From NCBI RefSeq assembly GCF_008085915.1, contig NZ_VSJK01000009.1, positions 152,378-216,377 of the forward strand: DNA of 64,000 bases, written 5' to 3'. The number at the start of each line of letters is the position of its first letter. The stretch's first letter is position 1. The notes under the pieces are model-generated. The model had not been told where the DNA came from, made no database searches, and saw only the letters and a program-made list of their open reading frames with translations. Shown one piece after another: positions 53,990 through 62,122 of this stretch. Made by a program: the position numbers and the translations under genes. The stretch is from Oceaniovalibus sp. ACAM 378. GTDB taxonomy: Bacteria > Pseudomonadota > Alphaproteobacteria > Rhodobacterales > Rhodobacteraceae.

Positions 53990-55312
53990 ATGGCCCAGGC
54001 AATGAAAATCGCCATCGTGGATGACGAAAAGGACATGCGCCAGTCGATCAGCCAGTGGCTGGCGCTGTCGGGGTTCGATACCGAAACCTATGCCAGCGCA
54101 GAAGAAGCGCTGAAGGCCCTGACGCCGGAATATCCGGGCGTCGTGGTCAGCGACATCAAGATGCCGGGAATGGACGGCATGACCTTTCTGAAACGCCTGA
54201 TGAGCGTCGACTCCGGCCTGCCGGTCATCATGATCACCGGTCATGGCGATGTGCCCATGGCGGTCGAGGCGATGCGTGTTGGTGCCTTCGATTTTCTGGA
54301 AAAACCGTTTAATCCTGACCGGATGACCGAACTGGCGAAAAAGGCGACGGGCAAGCGGCGGCTGACGCTGGACAACCGTGCGCTGCGCCGCGAACTGTCC
54401 GACGGCACCGGCATCATGAAAAAGCTGATCGGCACCTCGCCGGTGATGGAGCGTCTGCGCGAAGATATTCTGGATCTGGGGCAGGCCGACGGTCATGTGC
54501 TGATCGATGGGGAAACCGGCACCGGCAAGACCCTGGTTGCCCATGCCCTGCATGCGGTGGGTGCAAAGCCGGGCCGGCGGTTCGTCATTGCATCCTGTAC
54601 CTCGCACGATGCCGATGCGATGGCATTGCGTCTGTTTGGCGGCGGCGATCAGGTGCCTCTGCTGGAAGAGGCGCGCGGCGGGACCCTTGTGCTTGAGGAT
54701 ATCGATGCGCTGCCAATGGCCCTGCAGGCGCGGCTTCTGACCTGGATCAACGATGCTGGCAGCCCGGCAGAAACCCGGATCGTGGCGATTTCCAACCTTC
54801 AGGAACAGGGCAAGACCTGCGAAGACGTGCTGCGTCCTGATTTGTTCTATCGTCTGGCAGCAATGAAGATCACCGTGCCGCCGCTGCGCGCCCGGGGTGA
54901 GGATATCCTGACGCTGTTCACCCGCTTTTCAGAGCAGTTCGCCGATGAATATGGCTGTGACGCCCCCGAAGTCTCGGCACAGGAGGCGGCGCAGCTGCTT
55001 CAGGCGCCCTGGCCCGGCAACATCCGCCAGTTGGTCAATGTGGCCGAACGCGCGGTGTTGCAGAACCGACGGGGCACGGGAACGATTTCATCCCTGCTGA
55101 TGGCCGATTCCGAGGAAAGCGAGCCGGGGATGACGACCGAGGGTAAACCGTTGAAGGAATATGTCGAGGCATTCGAGCGGATGCTGATCGACAACACGAT
55201 GCGCCGCCACAAGGGCAGCATCGTCAACGTGATGGAAGAACTGTGCCTGCCGCGCCGTACTTTGAATGAGAAGATGGCGAAGTATAACCTGACTCGGTCC
55301 GACTATCTCTAG
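53990..55312 (+). CDS. dctD: DctD-like response regulator lacking the sigma54-contact loop
   Basis: A 440-residue response regulator. The receiver has VDDEKDMRQS and the phospho-acceptor Asp55 in VVSDIKMPGMDG; the AAA+ domain has Walker A GETGTGKT (about 174-181) and RPDLFYRLAAMKITVPPLRARGEDI. The C-terminal Fis-type HTH is HKGSIVNVMEELCLPRRTLNEKM. The GAFTGA loop, expected after LFG, is absent: LFGGGDQVPLLEEARGGTL skips it. Walker B reads LVLEDID where LFLDEI is usual. Without GAFTGA it should not remodel sigma54 holoenzyme, as reported for Rhodobacter capsulatus NtrC, and may activate with another sigma factor; the latter is inference. AGGAG precedes ATG 53990. Confidence 0.9.
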   Translation: MAQAMKIAIVDDEKDMRQSISQWLALSGFDTETYASAEEALKALTPEYPGVVVSDIKMPGMDGMTFLKRLMSVDSGLPVIMITGHGDVPMAVEAMRVGAFDFLEKPFNPDRMTELAKKATGKRRLTLDNRALRRELSDGTGIMKKLIGTSPVMERLREDILDLGQADGHVLIDGETGTGKTLVAHALHAVGAKPGRRFVIASCTSHDADAMALRLFGGGDQVPLLEEARGGTLVLEDIDALPMALQARLLTWINDAGSPAETRIVAISNLQEQGKTCEDVLRPDLFYRLAAMKITVPPLRARGEDILTLFTRFSEQFADEYGCDAPEVSAQEAAQLLQAPWPGNIRQLVNVAERAVLQNRRGTGTISSLLMADSEESEPGMTTEGKPLKEYVEAFERMLIDNTMRRHKGSIVNVMEELCLPRRTLNEKMAKYNLTRSDYL

Positions 55313-55325
55313 GTCACACAAATGG

Positions 55326-55344
55326 GCGCAACCTCAGGTTGCGC
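55326..55344 (+). terminator. Terminator-like hairpin after dctD
   Basis: A perfect 8-bp stem GCGCAACC / GGTTGCGC (55326-55333 with 55337-55344) and loop TCA, starting 14 bases after the dctD stop. No T-run follows, which is common for terminators in this group. Confidence 0.7.
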
Positions 55345-55798
55345 TCTGGATCTGCCGAATTTCGCCTGATCTGACATAAAATTTTTGTCAGCCGCAGGTT
55401 TGAAGCAACATTCTCGTTGTAATTTACGCCAATCGGCCATTAGTGTGGCGAATGGACATGCGCCGTGACGGGCGTGCTGTCTGACCGAAATTCACTGTTT
55501 CGAAAGTGTCGGCAACGCTATGTCGACGGGCCCGTTCGTTCGGGTTGTCGGAACAAGCTGATCGGCCGTAAGGCCAACCGATTGCCCGCGTGCCTGAAAA
55601 GGCCGGGTGAAGAATGGGCGCCCATGGGCGTCGGAGAAGAAACGCGATGACGCGCGACAGGATTACGGGGCAGGGGAGTAGGGTCGCAAGGCCCGGATCA
55701 CCCCTTTCCGATCCACGGCGAATCGCCCTTGCCAGACAACATCCGCAATCGTCGGCGCCCCCGGGTTCGGGCCCTTGCGCGGTGAGAGATAGAAAAAC
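55345..55798 (+). other. Long leader upstream of rne
   Basis: About 450 bases with no gene, between the dctD hairpin and rne. It probably contains the rne promoter and a long 5' untranslated region. A tiny frame MDMRRDGRAV (55450-55482) could be an upstream ORF. A hairpin-capable stretch around 55560-55585 (ATCGG...CCGAT with an internal CC/GG pair) is present. In other bacteria the rne leader mediates autoregulation by RNase E; whether this one does is inference. Confidence 0.5.
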
Positions 55799-58579
55799 AT
55801 GCCAAAGAAGATGCTTATCGATGCCACACACTCGGAAGAAACCCGGGTCGTTGTGGTGGATGGAAACAAGGTTGAAGAGTTCGATTTCGAATCTGAAAGC
55901 CGTCGGCAACTTGCCGGAAACATCTACCTTGCCAAGGTAACGCGGGTCGAACCGTCGCTTCAGGCGGCGTTCGTCGATTATGGCGGCAACCGTCACGGTT
56001 TCCTCGCCTTTTCGGAAATCCACCCGGACTATTACCAGATTCCCGTCGCCGACAGAATCGCCCTCATGGAAGAAGAGGCCGCCTACGCCCGCGCGCAGGA
56101 AGAGGAAGACGAAAAGCCGAAGAAACGCGGTCGCAGCCGGTCGCGATCCAAGCCAAGGGCCGAGACGACCGTCAGTGATGACGGCGTAGCAACCGGCGAT
56201 CTGGCCGAAACCGAACTGCGCCCGATCAACGGCATGGATGTTGTCGATCTGGATGACGACAACCACGGCGACAACGATTCGCAGTCCGATGAAGCGACCT
56301 CACCGATGGAGCGGGTTTCCGAGTCCCCGGTGGATTCGCCCTCGGATGACGAAGACGACCATGACGACGACGATGACGACAATGACGATGATGATGACAG
56401 CGAATCCGGCGATGACCGGTTCCGGGCATCAGAGCGTGATGACGGAATTGAATCGATCGCAGAAGAAGACGTGTCGGAAGAGATCAAGCACGTCAGAAAA
56501 CCGCGGCCGCGCAAATACAAAATTCAGGAAGTGATCAAGGTCCGCCAGATCCTTCTGGTGCAGGTCGTGAAAGAAGAACGCGGCAACAAGGGCGCGGCAC
56601 TGACCACCTATCTTTCGTTGGCCGGGCGGTATTGCGTCCTGATGCCGAACACGGCCCGTGGCGGTGGCATTTCGCGCAAGATCACCAATGTCGCCGACCG
56701 CAAGAAGCTGAAAGAAATCGCCTCCGAGATCGAGGTGCCAAAGGGTGCCGGGCTGATCATCCGCACCGCGGGCAGCCAGCGCACCAAGACGGAAATCAAA
56801 CGCGACTATGAATACCTTCAGCGGATGTGGGAACAGATCCGTGCGCTGACCCTGCAATCCATCGCCCCTGCCAAGATCTATGAGGAAGGCGATCTGATCA
56901 AACGCTCGATCCGCGACCTGTATAATCGCGACATCGACGAAGTGTTCGTGGAAGGCGCCGAGGGCTATCGCACGGCCAAGGACTTCATGAGAATGATCAT
57001 GCCGTCCCACGCCAAGAACGTGAAGCTCTATCAGGACCAGATGCCGTTGTTCGCCCGTCATCAGGTCGAATCCTATCTGTCGGGCATGTTCAATCCCACG
57101 GTTCAGTTGAAATCCGGCGGTTACATCGTGATCGGCGTGACCGAGGCGCTGGTGGCCATCGACGTCAACTCGGGCCGCGCGACCAAGGAAGGCAGCATCG
57201 AACAGACGGCGCTGAACACCAACCTGGAAGCCGCCGAAGAAGTGGCCCGCCAGCTGCGTCTGCGTGACCTTGCCGGTCTTATCGTGATCGATTTCATCGA
57301 CATGGAAGAGCGCAAGAACAACTCGGCGGTTGAAAAGCGGTTCAAGGATCGGCTCAAGACCGATCGGGCGCGTATTCAGGTCGGTCGGATTTCCGGCTTT
57401 GGCCTGATGGAAATGTCCCGTCAGCGTCTGCGCCCCGGTATGATCGAGGCGACGACACAGCCCTGCCTTGCCTGTCACGGCACCGGACTGGTGCGCAGCG
57501 ATGACAATCTGGCCCTGAATATCCTGCGCCAGCTTGAGGAAGAGGGCGTGCGCAAGCGCAGCAAGGAAGTGCTGCTGAAGGTGCCGGTGGGCATATGCAA
57601 CTTCCTGATGAACCAAAAGCGCGAGCATGTTGCGAATATCGAGACGCGCTATGGCATGTCCGTGCGGATCGAAGTCGATCCCACGCTGATTTCGCCCGAT
57701 TTCAGCATCGAAAAGTTCAAAACGGCAACACGGGTCGTGGAGCAGGTGATGCCTGTGGTTTCGGTCGATGCGTCGCATATGGCGGATGATGTCGAAGACG
57801 ACTACGAGGAAGCGGCCGAGATCGAAGCCGAAGCCGAAGTTGAAGCCGAAGCACAGGTTGAGGTCAAAGTCGCGGCGCCCGAAACACCGGACGCGACATC
57901 GTCGGGAGACGATGAAGGTCAGCCGAAAAAGCGCCGCCGCCGTCGTCGTCGCCGGAAGAATGGCGGATCGGGGAACGGTGACGGAGCAGATCGCAACGGC
58001 GATTCCGACAACGGTAACTCTGACAACGCCGAGAACGGCAACGGCGACTCTGACAATGGCAACGGCGACGCTGACCGGGAAAAAGTTGCTGAACCTGCTG
58101 AAACCGTGGCATCGGCGCAGGCCGAAGCCGTGGTAGATGCCCCAACCGAAGTCAGGGCAGATTCCCCGGTCGCTGCTGCGCCGGAGGCTGTACCCGCGCC
58201 GCAGGTGACGGAACAGGTCGAGCCCGCAGCATCCGAAGCCAAGGCTGACGATGCGGAAAAGCCGGCCAAGGCGCCACGCAAACGCGCGCCGGCCAAACCA
58301 CGGACCCGCAAGACTGCAGCACAGAAAGCTGCCGAAGCGGAACTGGCTGCCGAGCCTGCTCAGACGTCGGAAGTGGCCGAAACGCCAGAGGCCGCGCCTG
58401 TTGCCGAAACGGTGGTGCCCGAAGCTGTCGACGCGCCCAAGCGGGACGTACAACCGCCTGCAGAGCCGTTGGAATTGCCCGAACCTGTAATGGCCGGGGC
58501 GGAACCCGAGCCAGAAGATGCGCAGGAGGACGAATCAGCCAAGCCCAAACGGCGCGGCTGGTGGTCTCTCGGACGCTGA
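55799..58579 (+). CDS. rne: Ribonuclease E
   Basis: Essential endoribonuclease for mRNA decay and rRNA/tRNA maturation, 926 residues. The S1 domain (residues 35-90 and 240-290) is split by an insert of about 150 residues (91-238) that is Arg-rich then strongly acidic. The catalytic Asp residues are Asp455 in AIDVNSGRATKEGS and Asp498 in VIDFIDM, 43 apart as in Escherichia coli. The Zn-link motif is CLACHGTG (Cys556, Cys559). The C-terminal third is low-complexity: acidic, Asn/Gly/Asp repeats (NGNGDSDNGNGDADREK) and Lys/Pro/Ala-rich segments, likely the degradosome scaffold. A strong hairpin ends the gene. Confidence 0.97.
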   Translation: MPKKMLIDATHSEETRVVVVDGNKVEEFDFESESRRQLAGNIYLAKVTRVEPSLQAAFVDYGGNRHGFLAFSEIHPDYYQIPVADRIALMEEEAAYARAQEEEDEKPKKRGRSRSRSKPRAETTVSDDGVATGDLAETELRPINGMDVVDLDDDNHGDNDSQSDEATSPMERVSESPVDSPSDDEDDHDDDDDDNDDDDDSESGDDRFRASERDDGIESIAEEDVSEEIKHVRKPRPRKYKIQEVIKVRQILLVQVVKEERGNKGAALTTYLSLAGRYCVLMPNTARGGGISRKITNVADRKKLKEIASEIEVPKGAGLIIRTAGSQRTKTEIKRDYEYLQRMWEQIRALTLQSIAPAKIYEEGDLIKRSIRDLYNRDIDEVFVEGAEGYRTAKDFMRMIMPSHAKNVKLYQDQMPLFARHQVESYLSGMFNPTVQLKSGGYIVIGVTEALVAIDVNSGRATKEGSIEQTALNTNLEAAEEVARQLRLRDLAGLIVIDFIDMEERKNNSAVEKRFKDRLKTDRARIQVGRISGFGLMEMSRQRLRPGMIEATTQPCLACHGTGLVRSDDNLALNILRQLEEEGVRKRSKEVLLKVPVGICNFLMNQKREHVANIETRYGMSVRIEVDPTLISPDFSIEKFKTATRVVEQVMPVVSVDASHMADDVEDDYEEAAEIEAEAEVEAEAQVEVKVAAPETPDATSSGDDEGQPKKRRRRRRRRKNGGSGNGDGADRNGDSDNGNSDNAENGNGDSDNGNGDADREKVAEPAETVASAQAEAVVDAPTEVRADSPVAAAPEAVPAPQVTEQVEPAASEAKADDAEKPAKAPRKRAPAKPRTRKTAAQKAAEAELAAEPAQTSEVAETPEAAPVAETVVPEAVDAPKRDVQPPAEPLELPEPVMAGAEPEPEDAQEDESAKPKRRGWWSLGR

Positions 58580-58600
58580 CTCAGGTGATGGAACGAATCG

Positions 58601-58628
58601 AAAGGCCGCGCAACAATGCGCGGCCTTT
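58601..58628 (+). terminator. rne terminator hairpin
   Basis: A perfect 12-bp stem (58601-58612 with 58617-58628, AAAGGCCGCGCA pairing TGCGCGGCCTTT) with loop ACAA, 21 bases after the rne stop. The stem ends in TTT; this is a strong intrinsic-terminator candidate. Confidence 0.85.
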
Positions 58629-58893
58629 CGCATTGGTTGAACGCCGCAACAGGAGCGCAACTCCGACGTGATTCGATATGTCATTTGACATGCAAAATTG
58701 CGTGAAGAAACAGTTAATTTAACCCTACGTCAAGGTTCTAAGTGCAAAGGTTCGGCAAGTGTGGTAAAACATTCAACAGCGGGGGGTCGCATTCTTAAAC
58801 TAAATTGTCTGCTTGACTATCTTTATTTGCCAAACCAATTTCCAGTACAAGGTGGGATATTCCACCATTCGGCCCCCTGCTGTTTTTTACCCG
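58629..58893. other. AT-richer intergenic region downstream of rne
   Basis: About 265 bases between the rne terminator and the 3' end of the TusA-like gene, which is encoded on the opposite strand. No gene is seen. The base composition is lower in GC than its surroundings around 58676-58860. It holds a 14-bp palindrome (58678-58691). Confidence 0.45.
58678..58691. promoter_or_regulatory. 14-bp palindrome
   Basis: ATGTCATTTGACAT is a palindrome with two-base spacer (ATGTCA TT TGACAT), about 100 bases after the rne stop in AT-richer sequence. Its form fits a repressor half-site pair, but no nearby promoter or regulator is identified. Confidence 0.3.
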
Positions 58894-59133
58894 TCAGATG
58901 ATGCCGCCTTTGCGGATCAGAAAGATCAGGGTGCTGCCTTCACTGTAAGTTTCGATCAGCGAATGACCGCCCTGCGCGCAGAAATGTGGCACATCAATCA
59001 CCGCCGCCGGATCGTCGGCCTGCATGCGCAACACTTGTCCCGCAGCGAGCGCGGACAGACGCTTGCGCGCCTTCAGGACCGGAAGCGGGCAAAGCAACCC
59101 CAGCGCATCAAGTTCAGCATCAGGTTTCATCAT
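58894..59133 (-). CDS. TusA/SirA family sulfurtransferase
   Basis: A 79-residue TusA-like protein; the family carries sulfur as a persulfide for tRNA thiolation and other routes. The active motif CPLPVLKARKRLSAL near residue 15 contains the sulfur-binding Cys. VLRMQADDPAAVIDVPHFCAQGGHSL continues as expected (the family D-P-x(2)-x-D-I element). AGG lies eight bases before the first ATG of an ATGATG start. It is alone on the minus strand, divergent from the membrane hydrolase gene. Confidence 0.9.
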   Translation of the reverse strand: MMKPDAELDALGLLCPLPVLKARKRLSALAAGQVLRMQADDPAAVIDVPHFCAQGGHSLIETYSEGSTLIFLIRKGGII

Positions 59134-59271
59134 GCTGCCAACCTAGTCGATCGTCCCGCGCTGTACAGGTCGATTCCACAAGGCCCCCGAGGTCCTGCGC
59201 CGCGTGCGGGGCTTAATTTCGCCCTGAACCGCTGCTAAGGTACGCGTGGGGCAAAATCCGGTGGCGACCAA

Positions 59272-60534
59272 ATGACAGGATTGGACAGACAGGTGAAACG
59301 GCGGCGGGTATTCTATATCCCCGGCTATGATCCGATTCACCCTCGCCGCTATCGCGAATTGTACCGCAAGGAAGGCGCTGCACAGGCTGAAATCTCGGGC
59401 TATGACATCGCGCTGACGCCGCGCAATGGTGAGCGCTATGGTTGGCAGGTGGATGCGGTGATTGGCGGCCATCAATCCCGCGCCGAAGTCGAGGTTCTGG
59501 TCTGGTCTGACATCGTGCGCGACTCGATGCAGACGGGAATCATCGCCACCTATGGCCAATTGCTGCGTACCGCGTGGGTGTATGTGTCCACGGGCGCGCT
59601 GCGGCGGCTGATGTGGCTGCGCAAGGGGCCGGTGATCGCGGCACTTTACCCGGTGGGCATGTTGCTTGTTCAGTTGCTGTTTGCGGTGCTGGCGGTGCTT
59701 GCAGTCAAAGGCGCGGTGACCGGCGGGCTGAAGGCCGGGGTGATCGCGCTTTTCGGTGATCCGTGGCCTTGGGTGACACTTGGGCTGGGCCTGATCGGCT
59801 GGGCTGCGGGGCTGGTCGCAGGGGTGTGGCTGCTCGGTTGGTTCAAGCGCAAGGATGGCAAATTCTACGCCTATTATCTGATGCAGGACTATGCTTTTTC
59901 GGCGCGGTCGAACGGCGCCAATCCGCCCGAGCTTGAGCAGCGGATGGCGCAGTTCACCGCCACCATCGCCGCCGCTTTGAACAGCGACACAGACGAGGTT
60001 CTGGTCGTGGGCCATTCGTCGGGGGCGCATCTGGCGGTGTCGATCCTGGCCGATCTGATCCGCGCCGGAATGGCGCCCGCGAACGGTCCGGCATTGTCGT
60101 TTCTCAGCCTTGGACAGGTCATTCCGATGGTCAGCTTTCTGCCCGGGGCCGACCGGTTGCGCGGCGATCTGCACTTTTTGTCACGGCGGGACGAATTGAC
60201 CTGGATTGACGTGACCGCGCCCGGCGACGGCTGTGCCTTTGCTCTATGCGATCCGGTGGCGGTCACCGGCGTTGCGCCACCGGACAAGAAATGGCCACTG
60301 GTGTTTTCCGCGGCCTTCACCCAAAGCCTGAGCGATGAGACTTGGAAGGCGCTGCGCTGGCGCTTTTTCCGACTGCATTTCCAATATCTCTGCGCCTTCG
60401 ACCGGCCGCGTGACTATGATTATTTCCAGATTACGGCAGGACCGATGACACTTGGCCAGCGGTATGCAGGCCGCAAGCAAAGCAATTCGCGCATCGATAT
60501 CGCTGCCTCCTGTCACACCTCAATGGCCGCATGA
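59272..60534 (+). CDS. Membrane-associated alpha/beta hydrolase with an internal helix pair
   Basis: A 420-residue protein with an alpha/beta-hydrolase fold split by membrane segments. The N-terminal strand RRVFYIPGYDPIHPRRYREL fits the first strand of such folds. Two hydrophobic segments follow (about residues 120-146, ALYPVGMLLVQLLFAVLAVL, and 166-190, VTLGLGLIGWAAGLVAGVWLLG). The nucleophile elbow VLVVGHSSGAHLAVS then puts the catalytic Ser at about residue 249. The helix pair therefore lies between the first strand and the nucleophile. No closer homology is recognised. It overlaps the P450 gene by four bases, so the two are translated together, which suggests a shared lipid-like or hydrophobic substrate (inference). 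Confidence 0.8.
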   Translation: MTGLDRQVKRRRVFYIPGYDPIHPRRYRELYRKEGAAQAEISGYDIALTPRNGERYGWQVDAVIGGHQSRAEVEVLVWSDIVRDSMQTGIIATYGQLLRTAWVYVSTGALRRLMWLRKGPVIAALYPVGMLLVQLLFAVLAVLAVKGAVTGGLKAGVIALFGDPWPWVTLGLGLIGWAAGLVAGVWLLGWFKRKDGKFYAYYLMQDYAFSARSNGANPPELEQRMAQFTATIAAALNSDTDEVLVVGHSSGAHLAVSILADLIRAGMAPANGPALSFLSLGQVIPMVSFLPGADRLRGDLHFLSRRDELTWIDVTAPGDGCAFALCDPVAVTGVAPPDKKWPLVFSAAFTQSLSDETWKALRWRFFRLHFQYLCAFDRPRDYDYFQITAGPMTLGQRYAGRKQSNSRIDIAASCHTSMAA

Positions 60535-61874
60535 CCCCGCCCAAACCCGAGGCCCGCCCCGATAAGGTATCGTTGTGGCGATATCTGCGGCTGTTCCGGC
60601 AGGATATCCTGTCGGCCCAACCCGCACGGCTTTACCGCGCCTGGATGGCCGAATTTCGCACACCGTTCTTTCGCAGCTTTTTGGTGAACGATCCGAAGTT
60701 GTTGAACGAAGTCCTGAAAACGCGCCCGATGGATTTCCCGAAATCTGACCGGGTGGGCGAGGGGTTGCGCCCGCTGCTTGGCAATTCGGTGTTTCTGACG
60801 AATGGCGAGGCGTGGAAGCGGCAGCGCCGGATCATCGACCCGGCGTTCGAGGGCGGGCGGCTGCGCGGCACGTTCCCGGCGATGCTCGCTGCAGGGCAGG
60901 CGGCGGCAGAACGGTTGCGCCCCGGTGTGCAGGATATCGAACCCGAAACCAGTCACACCGCCGCCGATGTGATCTTTCGCACGTTGTTTTCGATCCCGAT
61001 CGAACATCAGGTGGCGGCCGAGGTGTTTGAAAAATTCCGCACTTATCAGCGGACGCAACCAATCTTGAATCTGGCGGCTTTTGTTCCGGTTCCCGCTTGG
61101 GTGCCGCGGTTTCACCGTCGCGCCACCCGCGTCACAGCGCGCGATATCCGGGCTCTGATCACCGATCTTACGGCCGCTCGGCAGGCCGAAATCACCGCAG
61201 GAACGGCCCCGGACGATTTGGCGACCAAGATCATGACGACGGCAGATCCTGAAACCGGAGAACGGTTCTCGACCGGGGAAATGGTAGATCAGGTGGCGAT
61301 CTTTTTCCTTGCTGGCCATGAAACCAGCGCTTCGGCGCTGGCCTGGGCGCTGTACCTGCTGGCCACTAACCCCGAGGCACAGGCCCGGGTGGCGGAAGAG
61401 GCGCAGAATTTCATGGCCGATCCACAATTTTCCCGTCTGTCGGCGCTCAGATACACCCGCGACGTGTTTCGCGAGGCGCTGCGTCTCTTTCCCCCGGTGC
61501 CGATGATGGTGCGTGAAACCCTGAAGGAAGAAACCCTGCGCGACCGGGCCGCGCCCAAGGGGGCGCAGGTGGTGATCAGCCCTTGGCACCTGCATCGTCA
61601 TACGCGGTTGTGGGACAATCCCGACGGGTTCGACCCCGAACGATTTGCCACGGAAAATGGGCGTCAGTGCCTGCGCGAGGCCTATCTGCCGTTTTCAAGC
61701 GGCGCGCGGGTCTGCCCCGGTGCCGGGTTCGCGATGGTCGAAGGACCGCTTTTACTGGCAACACTGCTGGCACGCTGGTCGGTTTCTGCAGCGCGGGACA
61801 GAATTCCCGTTCCAGTGGCGCATCTGACGGTACGCTCAAGGGCGGGAATTCATCTGGACCTTACCGAACGCTGA
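60531..61874 (+). CDS. Cytochrome P450
   Basis: A 447-residue cytochrome P450 monooxygenase. The I-helix oxygen-activation motif is AGHETSA in IFFLAGHETSASALAWAL, the K-helix ExxR is EALRLFPP, and the heme-binding loop FSSGARVCPGAGFA places the cysteine thiolate at residue 395. The PERF-like FDPERF precedes it. No redox partner gene (ferredoxin or reductase) is adjacent. It starts in an ATGA overlap with the membrane hydrolase gene. The substrate is unknown; the N-terminus lacks a membrane anchor, so it is probably soluble as in most bacterial P450s. A repeat element lies seven bases after the stop. Confidence 0.95.
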   Translation: MTPPKPEARPDKVSLWRYLRLFRQDILSAQPARLYRAWMAEFRTPFFRSFLVNDPKLLNEVLKTRPMDFPKSDRVGEGLRPLLGNSVFLTNGEAWKRQRRIIDPAFEGGRLRGTFPAMLAAGQAAAERLRPGVQDIEPETSHTAADVIFRTLFSIPIEHQVAAEVFEKFRTYQRTQPILNLAAFVPVPAWVPRFHRRATRVTARDIRALITDLTAARQAEITAGTAPDDLATKIMTTADPETGERFSTGEMVDQVAIFFLAGHETSASALAWALYLLATNPEAQARVAEEAQNFMADPQFSRLSALRYTRDVFREALRLFPPVPMMVRETLKEETLRDRAAPKGAQVVISPWHLHRHTRLWDNPDGFDPERFATENGRQCLREAYLPFSSGARVCPGAGFAMVEGPLLLATLLARWSVSAARDRIPVPVAHLTVRSRAGIHLDLTER

Positions 61875-61881
61875 AATATCG

Positions 61882-61903
61882 GATGCCTCCGGCGGGAGTA
61901 TAG
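61882..61903 (+). repeat. 3'-end-associated repeat element, copy C (first half)
   Basis: GATGCCTCCGGCGGGAGTAT followed by AG, seven bases after the P450 stop. It matches the first half of the element after the adenine deaminase gene but the A/G-rich second half (GCAAAGAAGAA) is missing. The break lies just where sequence becomes AT-richer, ahead of the tRNA-gene fragment, so the second half may have been replaced. Confidence 0.7.
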
Positions 61904-62019
61904 TCAAGTGGGGGAGTGGCTATTTGTCAGTGCCATAAAAGTGGTAAAAGCTATCTGATCTACGTTGCTATCTACGTCTCGGGTTTGGGCTTAGATTTGC
62001 TTTCGTCCAAATTAGCACA
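61904..62019. other. AT-richer junction segment left of the tRNA fragment
   Basis: About 115 bases with lower GC than the flanking genes. On the minus strand a frame opens ATGGCACTGACAAATAGCC (start 61936, reading away from the tRNA fragment) and stops after 10 codons (MALTNSHSPT, stop at 61904-61906). P4-type integrases often begin MALT, so this may be the first codons of a lost integrase gene; this is weak evidence. Confidence 0.35.
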
Positions 62020-62069
62020 TCAGGCTCATAACCTGAAGGTCGTAGGTTCAAATCCTACTCCCGCAACCA
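62020..62069 (+). pseudogene. 3' fragment of an initiator tRNA-Met gene (attachment-site scar)
   Basis: The 50 bases form the 3' half of an initiator tRNA-Met gene. They comprise the anticodon arm TCAGG-CTCATAA-CCTGA with anticodon CAT (62027-62029), a variable loop, the T arm GTAGG-TTCAAAT-CCTAC, the 3' acceptor strand TCCCGCA, discriminator A and an encoded CCA. The expected 5' half (starting near CGCGGGA, plus D arm) is not present upstream; unrelated AT-richer sequence occupies that position. A factor-independent terminator follows 26 bases later, as behind a real tRNA gene. Such 3' halves are left where integrative elements recombine in tRNA genes. It is not an intact tRNA gene. Confidence 0.8.
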
Positions 62070-62095
62070 AATTACTACGCTAAATCAAACGCTTA

Positions 62096-62122
62096 AAACC
62101 CGACTTAACCAGTCGGGTTTTT
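62096..62122 (+). terminator. Strong intrinsic terminator downstream of the tRNA fragment
   Basis: A perfect 10-bp stem (62096-62105 with 62111-62120, AAACCCGACT pairing AGTCGGGTTT), loop TAACC, and a run of five T ending at 62122. It lies 26 bases after the CCA of the tRNA fragment and is the most typical rho-independent terminator in the window. Confidence 0.92.

Noticed and set aside
56429..58453. 674-codon open frame on the minus strand opposite rne
   Set aside because: It is antisense to a well-supported gene, rich in Phe, His and Arg, and reflects the GC-skewed third codon positions of rne.
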